8,683 nucleotides of DNA from an uncultured Lysobacteraceae bacterium. GTDB taxonomy: Bacteria; Pseudomonadota; Gammaproteobacteria; Xanthomonadales; Rhodanobacteraceae. The position numbers and the translations under genes are program-made. Positions 1 through 7,397 of this stretch are shown here, in pieces. Positions within the stretch are counted from its first letter, which is position 1. Each line of letters starts with the position of its first letter. The stretch lies in assembly GCA_946482585.1 (NCBI GenBank), contig CAMLSI010000216.1:1-8683 (forward strand), in the 5' to 3' direction. The notes under the pieces were generated by a model. That model searched no databases, had not been told where the DNA came from, and worked only from the letters and a program-made list of their open reading frames with translations.

Positions 1-1294
1 CGCCGGTGATCATGAACTGCGCGCCCGGGAACTTCTCGCCGAGCATGCCCATGAAGGGGATCGTGCCGCCTTCGCCCATGTAGGCCGGCGCAGGACCGAA
101 GAACGCCGTCGACGCGTCGGCCACCGATTTTTCGAGCCATTCCGACAATTGCGGTGCGTTCCAGCCGGTCGAGGCTTTTTCGAGATCGAACGTGACTTCG
201 CAACCGTAGGGCGGATCGCGCTCGAGCAGGGATTTCAGGAACTCGCCGGCGCTCGCGCCATCGCGCGTGGGCGGCAGGCGCAGGCTCAGCTTGACGGCGG
301 TGAACGGGCGCAACACGTTGCCGGCGGATTCGAGCGACGGCAGGCCAGCCACGCCGGTCACGGACAATGCCGGGCGCCACGTGCGGTTGAGCACGAGCTC
401 GGCCAGGTCTTCGTCCATCGGCCGCATACCGTGCACGAACGGAAATTTGGAATACACCGCATCGCCGAGCACCTGTGCGGAACGTTGCGCCTGTTCGATG
501 CGCTGCGCCGGGATATCGACGAACAGCTCCTGCGCACGGATCTTGCCCGTGGTTTCGTCCTCGAGACGATCGAGCAATTGGCGCAGCACGCGGAAACTCG
601 ATGCGACGACGCCGGACGCGTCGCCCGAATGCACGCCTTCCTCGAGCACTTTGACGGTCAGATTGCCGCCGGTGAGTCCGCGCAGGCTCGTCGTGAGCCA
701 GAGCTGGTCGTAGTTGCCGCAGCCCGAGTCGAGGCAGACCACGAGCGAAGGTTTGCCGATGCGTTCGGCGAGATGATCGACGTAGTACGGCAGATCGTAG
801 CTGCCGGACTCTTCGCAGGCTTCGATCATGACCACGCAGCGCGCATGCGGAATGCCCTGCTCCTGCAGCGCGAGGATCGCCGCCAGCGAACCGAAGATCG
901 CGTAGCCATCGTCGGCACCGCCGCGTCCGTAGAGCTTGTCGTCCTTGATGACCGGCTTCCACGGTCCGAGATCGTCGGCCCAGCCGGTCATCTCGGGCTG
1001 CTTGTCGAGATGGCCGTAGAGCACGACGCAATCGTCGTTGCTGCCGGGAATGTCGATGAAGATCAACGGCGTGCGGCCCTGCAGACGAACGACCTCGACC
1101 TGCATGCCGGCGATCGGCTGCGCGCGCGCCCAGCCCGCGAGCAGATCGACCGCCTGATCCATGAACCCGTGCGCCGCCCAGTCAGCGTCGAACATCGGCG
1201 ACTTGTTCGGAATGCGGATGTAGTCGACGAGACGGGGAACGATTTCCTCATCCCACTTGGCCGAAACGAAGGCGCGCAACTGTTCGGTGTTCAT
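1..1294 (-). CDS. M20-family metallodipeptidase, C-terminus cut by the window edge
   Basis: Zinc-dependent peptidase of the M20 family, the dipeptidase-like branch near carboxypeptidase G2 and ArgE/DapE. These proteins hydrolyse dipeptides or related amides using two metal ions. I read 431 residues with no stop before the edge. The conserved metal and catalytic blocks are present: GHLD (H95, D97), RGGADDG (bridging D128), EACEESGS (catalytic E161 and ligand E162) and CLDSG (D189). The lid-domain motif GVHSG lies at 221-224, with H222. The last metal-binding His is expected in the missing C-terminal part; from memory of family length, a few dozen residues are absent. The start is ATG at 1294-1292, because AGGAAA (1304-1299) lies 6 nt upstream and the N-terminus is the usual amphipathic start without a signal peptide. 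A cytoplasmic location is therefore inferred. The family assignment is firm but the exact substrate cannot be read. It is divergent from the ComEA-like gene. Confidence 0.93.
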   Translation of the reverse strand, partial: MNTEQLRAFVSAKWDEEIVPRLVDYIRIPNKSPMFDADWAAHGFMDQAVDLLAGWARAQPIAGMQVEVVRLQGRTPLIFIDIPGSNDDCVVLYGHLDKQPEMTGWADDLGPWKPVIKDDKLYGRGGADDGYAIFGSLAAILALQEQGIPHARCVVMIEACEESGSYDLPYYVDHLAERIGKPSLVVCLDSGCGNYDQLWLTTSLRGLTGGNLTVKVLEEGVHSGDASGVVASSFRVLRQLLDRLEDETTGKIRAQELFVDIPAQRIEQAQRSAQVLGDAVYSKFPFVHGMRPMDEDLAELVLNRTWRPALSVTGVAGLPSLESAGNVLRPFTAVKLSLRLPPTRDGASAGEFLKSLLERDPPYGCEVTFDLEKASTGWNAPQLSEWLEKSVADASTAFFGPAPAYMGEGGTIPFMGMLGEKFPGAQFMITG

Positions 1295-1543
1295 CAGGTT
1301 TCCTGGGGAAAATGCGGCAAGGCGCGCATGTTACCCCGGCAACCGCCGGCTAACGAGTTGTCCGGCCTGGGCTTTCCGCAAGGACTAGGCTGAATTGCGA
1401 TTTTTCCGAGCATGGAGAGCGGCATCCGCGCAGGGATTTGCGCGGCAATGCTCCGACGAAGCGAAAGCGACGCCTGCCTATCGTGTCACCTGTCGAGGCC
1501 AGCACGGCACGACCCAAACCCAACCTTGAACAGGAGCATTCCC
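1295..1543. promoter_or_regulatory. Divergent intergenic region, peptidase / ComEA-like gene
   Basis: This 249-bp gap between two divergent starts must hold promoters for both genes, but neither is clear. On the minus strand TAACAT (1333-1328) is a possible -10 for the peptidase, about 34 nt before its start codon, with only a poor -35 (TCGTTA, 1356-1351). On the plus strand TATCGT (1479-1484) is a weak -10 candidate for the ComEA-like gene with no recognisable -35. A small inverted repeat, CCGGC-aacc-GCCGG (1336-1349), sits just upstream of the minus-strand -10 candidate. The plus frame stays open through part of the gap, but no start there has a ribosome site as good as the one at 1544. Confidence 0.3.
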
Positions 1544-1852
1544 ATGAATCACTTCATCAAGTCCCTCGCCCTCGCGCTGGCGTTCTGCTTCCCGGCGTTC
1601 GCTGCACAGCCGGTCAACGTCAACACCGCCGATGCCGGCACGATCGCCGCGAATCTCAAGGGCGTCGGCCAGAGCAAGGCGGAGGCCATCGTCGCCTATC
1701 GCGAGAAAAACGGCGCATTCAAGAGCATCGACGATCTGGTCAAGGTCAAGGGGATCGGCGAGAAGACCGTCGCGGCCAATCGCGAATACATCCTCGTCGA
1801 AGGCGGCAGCGTCAAGGCCAAGCCCGCCAGCAACGATCACTCGGGCGGCTGA
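1544..1852 (+). CDS. Secreted ComEA-like helix-hairpin-helix DNA-binding protein
   Basis: A 102-residue exported protein of the ComEA family. In naturally competent Gram-negative bacteria, soluble periplasmic ComEA binds incoming double-stranded DNA and acts as a ratchet during uptake. Residues 1-20 form a signal peptide (basic start, Leu/Ala/Phe core, AFA at 18-20 before QP). The mature part opens with the hallmark VNVNTAD (24-30). Two helix-hairpin-helix motifs follow: LKGVGQSKAEAIVAYRE (38-54) with NGAF after it, then VKVKGIGEKTVAANREYI (66-83). The last 18 residues are a polar tail. The frame is open back to 1412, but the start is ATG 1544: AGGAG (1532-1536) lies 7 nt upstream and the signal peptide begins there. 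It stands alone, convergent with hda. Many competence-independent proteins share this architecture, so a role in DNA uptake is inference from the family. Confidence 0.9.
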   Translation: MNHFIKSLALALAFCFPAFAAQPVNVNTADAGTIAANLKGVGQSKAEAIVAYREKNGAFKSIDDLVKVKGIGEKTVAANREYILVEGGSVKAKPASNDHSGG

Positions 1853-1974
1853 GCACGCGCCTCTGCGCAACCGCGGCGGCACGCGTCGCCGCGGGCCGGT
1901 CAGGCGGGAGCGGGTGTAAGGACAACGATCGCATCAGGCAGGGATGCTCCTCGGCACGGAAGCCGTCGCGATCG
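1853..1974. terminator. Convergent gap with GC-rich inverted repeats, possible terminator region
   Basis: This 122-bp gap lies between the stops of the ComEA-like gene and hda, which face each other. It holds CCGCGGCG-8 nt-CGCCGCGG (1871-1894), a perfect 8-bp stem just after the ComEA-like stop. It also holds ACGATCGC (1925-1932), matched by GCGATCGT (1968-1975), 35 nt apart and ending inside the hda stop codon. Neither is followed by a T-run on either strand, so neither is a classical intrinsic terminator. A terminator role is inferred only from the convergent position. Confidence 0.3.
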
Positions 1975-2691
1975 TCAGTCTTCGCCGCCCGCTCCCGCCT
2001 TCTGTTCGCGCAACAGCTGACGCAGGAACGGCACGGTCACGCGCCGCTTGGCAGCGAGCGACGCATGATCGACCTGGTCGAGCAACGCACCGAGGCTGCC
2101 GAGGTCGCGCGCATAGTGCGTGAATAGAAAATCGAGCACGGCTTCGTCGAGCGCGATGCCGCGGGTCTCGGCGCGCTCGCGCAGTACTTCGCGGCGCTGC
2201 GTATCGTCGAGCGGGCGCAGCGCGGCCTGCGTACAGCTGGACAGGCGCGACACGAGATCGGGCAGCACGATGCCGATCTGCGCCGGCGGCGCCGCCGCGA
2301 CGAACACGAGGCAACTGCCCTCCGCGCGGCAGCGGTTGTAGAGATCGAACAGCGCGTGCTCGGCCGCACCGATGCCGGCGATCGCATCGACATCGTCGAG
2401 CACGAGCAGATCGCTGCCGCCGAAGCCGCGGATCGCGCCGTCCTGCGCGCCGGCCAGCGCCGCGAGCGGCAGGTATTGCGCGCTGTATCCTGCGGCACTG
2501 GCCGCCTGGCATGCGGCCATCAGCAGATGCGTGCGACCGCTGCCCTCAGGACCGTGCAGATAGATCCAGGCCGACTCCGTACCGGCCGCGACCCGCTGCA
2601 GCAGATCGACGGTCGCCGCATTGACGCCGGTGAAAAACGTTTCGAAACGCTGTTGCGCGGGCCAGCGCCAACCCAAAGGCAATTGCTGCAC
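1975..2691 (-). CDS. hda: DnaA regulatory inactivator Hda
   Basis: A 238-residue DnaA-like AAA+ protein without the DnaA DNA-binding domain. This is the architecture and about the length of E. coli Hda. Hda bound to the beta sliding clamp stimulates ATP hydrolysis by DnaA and so prevents re-initiation. Visible features are an N-terminal QLPL (3-6) at the place of the Hda clamp-binding motif and a degenerate Walker A GPEGSGRTH (47-55), with R53 where Lys is usual, as also in E. coli Hda. Walker B is LLVLDD (95-100). LPDLVSRL (143-150) carries R149, aligned with the E. coli arginine finger R153. LDQVDHASLAAKRRVTVPFL (204-223) matches the family C-terminus. The start is GTG (2691-2689), one base after the TGA of the upstream permease gene, so translational coupling is likely. 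The ribosome site is weak (GAGCT). The alternative, a DnaA-like replication ATPase of another name, is the same family. Confidence 0.93.
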   Translation of the reverse strand: MQQLPLGWRWPAQQRFETFFTGVNAATVDLLQRVAAGTESAWIYLHGPEGSGRTHLLMAACQAASAAGYSAQYLPLAALAGAQDGAIRGFGGSDLLVLDDVDAIAGIGAAEHALFDLYNRCRAEGSCLVFVAAAPPAQIGIVLPDLVSRLSSCTQAALRPLDDTQRREVLRERAETRGIALDEAVLDFLFTHYARDLGSLGALLDQVDHASLAAKRRVTVPFLRQLLREQKAGAGGED

Positions 2692-2692
2692 G

Positions 2693-3883
2693 TCAGCTCG
2701 CCGAGGGTTTGCCGTCGTCCGGCGGCGCGACGGCCGTCGATGCGACCGCTACCGCCGGGGCGAGCTCGCTCGCGGCGACGACGCTGCCGTGCGACATCAC
2801 GACGACCGGCGAGACTTCGGGCACGGCTTCGGCCGGTTGGTACAGCTGGCTCGCGGTGTACTTTTCGTGCAGATAGCGCAGCAGCACCATTGCGACGGCC
2901 GCCGCCGGCAGCGCGAGCAGCACGCCGAGGAAGCCGAACAATTCACCGCCGGCGAGCACCGCGAAAATGACCGCGACCGGATGCAGGCCGATCTTGTCGC
3001 CGACCAGCTTGGGCACGAGCACGTAGCCCTCGATCGTCTGGCCGACGCCGAACACGGCAAGCACCATGAAGACGTGCGTCCAGTCCTGGTATTGGACGAC
3101 CGCCGCGATCAGCGCCATGCCCAGGCCGACGATCGCGCCGAGATACGGCACGAAGCTGATAAGCCCCGCGACCATGCCGATCAGCGGGCCGACATCGATA
3201 CCGACGAGCCAGAGGCCGACTGCGTACAAGGTGCCGAGCGACAGCATCACGCTGAGCTGGCCGCGCAGGAACGCGCCCAGCACTTCGTCGGACTCGCGCG
3301 CGAGCCGGCTGATCGTCGGCTCGATCTGGCGCGGCAGCAGCTCGTTGACACGCGCGACGAGCAGGTCCCAGTCGCGCAGCAGATAGAACGTGACGACCGG
3401 AATCAGCACGAGCTGCGCGATCCAGCCGAGCACGGTCAGGCCCGACGCCGACACTTTCGCGAGCAGGCGCGTCGCGATGCCGCCGGCTTCGCGCCAATGT
3501 CCCTTCAGCATTTCGATCAATTTGTTCGGATCGGCGAAATCGAGCGTCACGCCGAAGCGCTGTTCGAGCTGCGGCTGAGCCTCGGCCTGTATCCAGGCCA
3601 GCCAGCGCGGCAACTGATCGAGGAATTTCGCGATCTGGCGTTCGGTGAACGGAATCACCAGCAACACGAGTGCGACGACCGCGAGGCCGATCAGCAGGAA
3701 CACGAGACAGACCGCGAAACTGCGCGACAGTCCCATCCGTTCGAGCCGGTCGACGACCGGGTCCCAGAGATAGGCGAACAATGCCGCGACCGCGAACGGC
3801 GTCAGCGCCGGTGCGAGCAGATAGATCAAGCCGCCGCCGACCAGGATCAGCACCAGCCATTGCCAGCGTTCGGTCGTCGTCAT
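2693..3883 (-). CDS. AI-2E / PerM family membrane protein
   Basis: A 396-residue inner-membrane protein of the AI-2E transporter family (PF01594; PerM, YdiK and TqsA type). Members are proposed permeases or exporters, and few have known substrates. Hydrophobic helices are visible near 9-25, 27-40, 57-78, 147-170, 205-228, 232-262, 270-287 and 303-336. The soluble stretch at 80-140 between the early helices is typical. Family signatures are VPYLGAIVG (245-253), PKLVGDKIGLHP (291-302) and GVLLALPAAA (320-329). The last 45 or so residues after YLHEKYTASQLYQP form an Ala/Val/Pro-rich tail of low complexity. The start is ATG 3883-3881, which overlaps the preceding TGA as ATGA; GGAG (3896-3893) is 9 nt upstream. 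An in-frame extension towards 4387 overlaps the upstream gene and is rejected. It lies between the phosphatidyltransferase gene and hda. The name does not prove autoinducer transport. Confidence 0.9.
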   Translation of the reverse strand: MTTTERWQWLVLILVGGGLIYLLAPALTPFAVAALFAYLWDPVVDRLERMGLSRSFAVCLVFLLIGLAVVALVLLVIPFTERQIAKFLDQLPRWLAWIQAEAQPQLEQRFGVTLDFADPNKLIEMLKGHWREAGGIATRLLAKVSASGLTVLGWIAQLVLIPVVTFYLLRDWDLLVARVNELLPRQIEPTISRLARESDEVLGAFLRGQLSVMLSLGTLYAVGLWLVGIDVGPLIGMVAGLISFVPYLGAIVGLGMALIAAVVQYQDWTHVFMVLAVFGVGQTIEGYVLVPKLVGDKIGLHPVAVIFAVLAGGELFGFLGVLLALPAAAVAMVLLRYLHEKYTASQLYQPAEAVPEVSPVVVMSHGSVVAASELAPAVAVASTAVAPPDDGKPSAS

Positions 3884-4446
3884 TGCGGACCACTCCGTTG
3901 AGGATGCATTTCGCGCCAGGCCTTGATCGACCAGCGCACCACGTAATCGATACCGCTGCCCAGCGTCGCGAGCGTGACCGCCGACAACAATGTGAGGTTG
4001 AACCACGTCGGCCATTCCGCGAAACGCGACAGATGCAGCAGCGTTGCGAGCACGAGCACGATCTGCAGCACCGTCGTCAGTTTGCTGAGCGCGCTCGGTG
4101 CGGCATTCAGCGGGCCGACCAGGTTGTGATAGGCGACAGCGCCCGACACGATGACGGCGTCGCGCCCGATCACGACCGCCGCGAGCCACCACGGCAACGC
4201 GCCGACCTGCGCGAGTCCGACGAAGCAGGCGACGAGCAGCAGCTTGTCGGCAACCGGATCGATCAATCCGCCGAGCCGGCTCTGCCACGAAAACCGTTTC
4301 GCGAGAAAACCGTCGAGCGCATCGGTGAATCCGGCGACGAGCGCCACGATCAGCGCCGTGTCGAAACGCCCGTCGCGCAACAGCCACGCCAGCGGCACCG
4401 TCAGCAGCATGCGCAGCAGCGTCAGCAGATTGGGGATATGGCGCAT
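3880..4446 (-). CDS. CDP-alcohol phosphatidyltransferase (PgsA-like)
   Basis: A 188-residue polytopic membrane enzyme of the CDP-alcohol phosphatidyltransferase family. It transfers a phosphatidyl group from CDP-diacylglycerol to an alcohol. The closest match by eye is phosphatidylglycerophosphate synthase, which uses glycerol 3-phosphate. The family motif D-xx-DG-xx-AR-x8-G-x3-D-x3-D is complete in spacing: D42, D45, G46, A49, G59, D63 and D67. One position differs: K50 replaces the usual Arg, with Arg at 51. The N-terminus MRHIPNLLTLLR is the usual PgsA-type start. Further hydrophobic helices lie near 66-85, 88-105, 122-140 and 150-165. The start ATG (4446-4444) is 3 nt after the DUF2066 stop with no clear ribosome site, so coupling is likely. 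The stop overlaps the next start (ATGA). Whether it is the housekeeping PgsA or a paralogue for another alcohol cannot be settled here, so I give no symbol. Confidence 0.88.
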   Translation of the reverse strand: MRHIPNLLTLLRMLLTVPLAWLLRDGRFDTALIVALVAGFTDALDGFLAKRFSWQSRLGGLIDPVADKLLLVACFVGLAQVGALPWWLAAVVIGRDAVIVSGAVAYHNLVGPLNAAPSALSKLTTVLQIVLVLATLLHLSRFAEWPTWFNLTLLSAVTLATLGSGIDYVVRWSIKAWREMHPQRSGPQ

Positions 4447-4449
4447 GCG

Positions 4450-5532
4450 TCAGGGATTCAGCGCCAGCGTCGCCTCCACGCCGTCGATCGGCGGTGCGGT
4501 AGTGACGACGCGCAGGACGCCGTCGGGCGGCAGGTACGCCAGCCAGCGATCGAGCGCCAGGTTCAGGGTCAGCTTGACCAGCAGCCCGTCGCCGCGCGCC
4601 TGATCCGGCTGGAAATCGCGCACGAGATCATTGCCGCCGAGCGTCTCGAACAGCCGGGCGTAGTCCTGTGCCGACTGCAGGCCGCTGATCCAGATTTTCG
4701 CCGTGGTGATGCGACGCTCCTCCGCTGCCGCGGACGAGCGACCGCGCGTGCGATCGACCGCGCCTTCGGCACCGCCGGACAGTGCGGCCGCGAGATCGGC
4801 ATCGCGCGTTTCCCAGACCGGCTGGGCCTGCCCGCCGAGCGCGAGCGTCCAGCGCGCGGACCAGGCGTCGCCGATACGGCGCAGCTGACCGATCAGCACC
4901 GTGTCGGTCTGATAGCGCGCCGCATCGGCGCTCAGAGTCATGACATCGCCTTCCCAGACGATCTGCGCCGTCGTCTGCGCCTCGTCCGGTGTATCGATGC
5001 GCGGCCAGACCAGCGTGATGCCGCGCTGCTCGGCGATCTGCTGCATCGCGCGACCGGCCGGATCGGCGCCGTCGAGCAGACGCGGGCCGTTGCCGTCGTC
5101 GACCGCGAGCCAGGTGACGACCGGCGCACGCGCAGCCGGCGTCCAGACGCGCAGGCCGCGATCGCGCAGCACGCGGTCCAGCGCAGCGCGATCGAAACTC
5201 GCGACGAGGCTCAGGCGCAGCACGGGCTGGCCGTCGACATTCGCGACGTCCTGCCGGTAGGTGTACTGCTGCACGTAGCGTTCGGCCGATTCGACGAGTT
5301 TCGCGACAGCCTCGCCGTTGACCACATCGCGGTCACCGGTCAGCTTGACGACGACCTGGGCCAACGCGCTCCTCAGCGCGATCGCGCGCTGTTCGTCGGA
5401 CTGATCGGACACCGGCACTTCGCCGGCATAGAGGTTGGCCGAGGCAGACTGCGCCCGGACCGTGCCGCCAAATGACGACAGGCTCGCAACGGTAAACAAC
5501 AAAGCGAACAAGCGGGCGTAACGCACGGACAT
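4450..5532 (-). CDS. Exported DUF2066-domain protein of unknown function
   Basis: A 360-residue protein that I assign to DUF2066, a conserved proteobacterial family often found next to purM. Its biochemical role is unknown. Residues 1-27 form a signal peptide (VRYAR, a Leu/Phe/Ala core, then VRA before QS), so it is probably periplasmic. The N-terminal part LYAGEVPVSDQSDEQRAIALRSALAQVVVKLTG (34-66) is the recognisable block. VWTPAARAPVVTWLAVDDG (134-152) and a tryptophan-rich central part follow, and the C-terminus holds KIWISGLQSAQDY. Start choice is uncertain. ATG at 5532-5530 abuts AGGGA with no spacer, whereas GTG at 5526-5524, two codons later, has a normal 6-nt spacer and gives MRYARLF. 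The open frame upstream to 6705 is antisense to purM and rejected. It heads the four-gene minus-strand unit and is divergent from purM across 126 bp. Confidence 0.85.
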   Translation of the reverse strand: MSVRYARLFALLFTVASLSSFGGTVRAQSASANLYAGEVPVSDQSDEQRAIALRSALAQVVVKLTGDRDVVNGEAVAKLVESAERYVQQYTYRQDVANVDGQPVLRLSLVASFDRAALDRVLRDRGLRVWTPAARAPVVTWLAVDDGNGPRLLDGADPAGRAMQQIAEQRGITLVWPRIDTPDEAQTTAQIVWEGDVMTLSADAARYQTDTVLIGQLRRIGDAWSARWTLALGGQAQPVWETRDADLAAALSGGAEGAVDRTRGRSSAAAEERRITTAKIWISGLQSAQDYARLFETLGGNDLVRDFQPDQARGDGLLVKLTLNLALDRWLAYLPPDGVLRVVTTAPPIDGVEATLALNP

Positions 5533-5599
5533 TCCCTGGTCGGCGGTCGGATTCGGGCCAAGTCTGCCCAAAGCCCGCCGCGGCGTCCATGTGGCCGCT

Positions 5600-5613
5600 C
5601 CGGCGTGCGCCGG
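5600..5613. repeat. 14-bp palindrome near the purM -35 position
   Basis: CCGGCG-TG-CGCCGG is a perfect inverted repeat with a 2-bp centre. That suits a dimeric protein site better than an RNA hairpin. It covers the place where the -35 of the purM promoter should be (about 5601-5606). It does not resemble the E. coli PurR operator. In GC-rich DNA such palindromes also occur by chance, so an operator role is only a possibility. Confidence 0.3.
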
Positions 5614-5620
5614 TCGCGGC

Positions 5621-5629
5621 TGGTATGAT
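5621..5629 (+). promoter_or_regulatory. Probable purM promoter, extended -10
   Basis: TGG-TATGAT is an extended -10 (TGn motif plus a 5/6 match to TATAAT) ending 29 nt before the purM ATG. No good -35 exists 16-18 bp upstream, which fits an extended -10 promoter. Transcription would start around 5633-5637, in or beside CCCC TTTTTT (5634-5643). That gives a leader of only about 22-26 nt. This is the clearest promoter in the window and is correctly placed to drive purM-purN, perhaps with the DUF3108 gene. Confidence 0.6.
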
Positions 5630-5658
5630 TGCGCCCCTTTTTTCCACCCGGCACGCCC

Positions 5659-6695
<1,037 letters not shown>

Positions 6696-6696
<1 letters not shown>

Positions 6697-7337
6697 TGCC
6701 CGCACCGCTGCGCGTCGCGGTGCTCGTTTCGGGCCGCGGCTCCAACCTGCAGGCGCTGATCACCGCGCAGCGCGAGGGCCTGTTGCCGATCGAAATCGTC
6801 GTCGTCGCGAGCAACAAGGTCGCCGCCGAAGGGTTGCGTCGCGCCGAAGCGGCCGGCATCCCCACGCTTGCGCTCGATCCGGCCGGCACGCCGGACCGGG
6901 CTCGCTACGACGCCGAACTGTTCCGGCGCATCGCGGCCTACGCGCCCGACCTCATCGTGCTCGCCGGCTTCATGCGCGTCCTCGACGCGGCCGCGCTTGC
7001 ACCGTGGACGGGCCGCATCATCAATATCCATCCGTCGCTGCTGCCGAAATATCCCGGTCTGCATACGCACCGGCGTGCGCTGGCGGCCGGCGACGCGCTG
7101 CACGGCGCCAGCGTGCACTTCGTCACCGACGAACTCGACGGCGGCCCCGTGCTCGCCTGCAGCGAAATCGCGATCGAGGCCGGCGACGACCCGGAATCGC
7201 TCGCGGCCCGCCTGCTGCCGCGCGAACATGCGCTGCTGTGCCGCTGCGTCCAGTGGATCGCCGAGGGCCGCGCGCAACTGCGCGGCAACGTCGTGCACTT
7301 CGACGATGCGCCGCTGTCGGAAACGCTGCGCGTCTGA
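6696..7337 (+). CDS. purN: Phosphoribosylglycinamide formyltransferase
   Basis: Transfers a formyl group from 10-formyltetrahydrofolate to GAR, the third step of de novo IMP synthesis. The 213 residues match E. coli PurN (212). The N-terminal SGRGSNLQAL (12-21) binds the substrate phosphate. The catalytic triad is visible: N110 and H112 in INIHPSLLP, and D148 in HFVTDELDGGPV, matching E. coli N106, H108 and D144. YPGLHTHRRAL (119-129) completes the active-site region. The start is ATG 6696, overlapping the purM stop by one base (TGATG), so translation is probably coupled to purM. The longer in-frame start at 6639 lies inside purM and is rejected. The purM-purN order is the common proteobacterial arrangement. 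Confidence 0.97.
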
Positions 7338-7397
7338 GCAGGGACGCGTTCAGCCCCGCACGCCGACACTGCGCCGTCCATTTCCGGAGCCTACGCC

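Noticed and set aside
149..1393. A 414-codon open frame on the plus strand opposite the M20 peptidase gene.
   Set aside because: The minus strand encodes a complete run of M20 motifs. The plus translation is Arg/Ala/Glu-rich with no recognisable family, typical of antisense shadow in high-GC genes.
3884..4387. N-terminal extension of the permease frame to 4387.
   Set aside because: It would lie out of frame over most of the phosphatidyltransferase gene. The ATGA overlap with GGAG upstream gives a normal AI-2E family start at 3883.
2621..5475. Two long plus-strand frames (2621-3901 and 3670-5475) opposite the permease, phosphatidyltransferase and DUF2066 genes.
   Set aside because: Their products are repetitive Arg/Asp/Gln/His-rich text. 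The opposite strand encodes membrane and exported proteins with clear motifs, tight junctions and ribosome sites.
5638..5643. The T6 run read as an intrinsic terminator together with the palindrome at 5600-5613.
   Set aside because: The palindrome has a 2-base centre and lies 24 bases from the T-run with a promoter -10 between. The position upstream of purM and divergent from DUF2066 does not call for a terminator.
5533..5658. A clear sigma-70 promoter for the minus-strand DUF2066 operon.
   Set aside because: One must exist near here, but I found no -10/-35 pair on the minus strand good enough to annotate.
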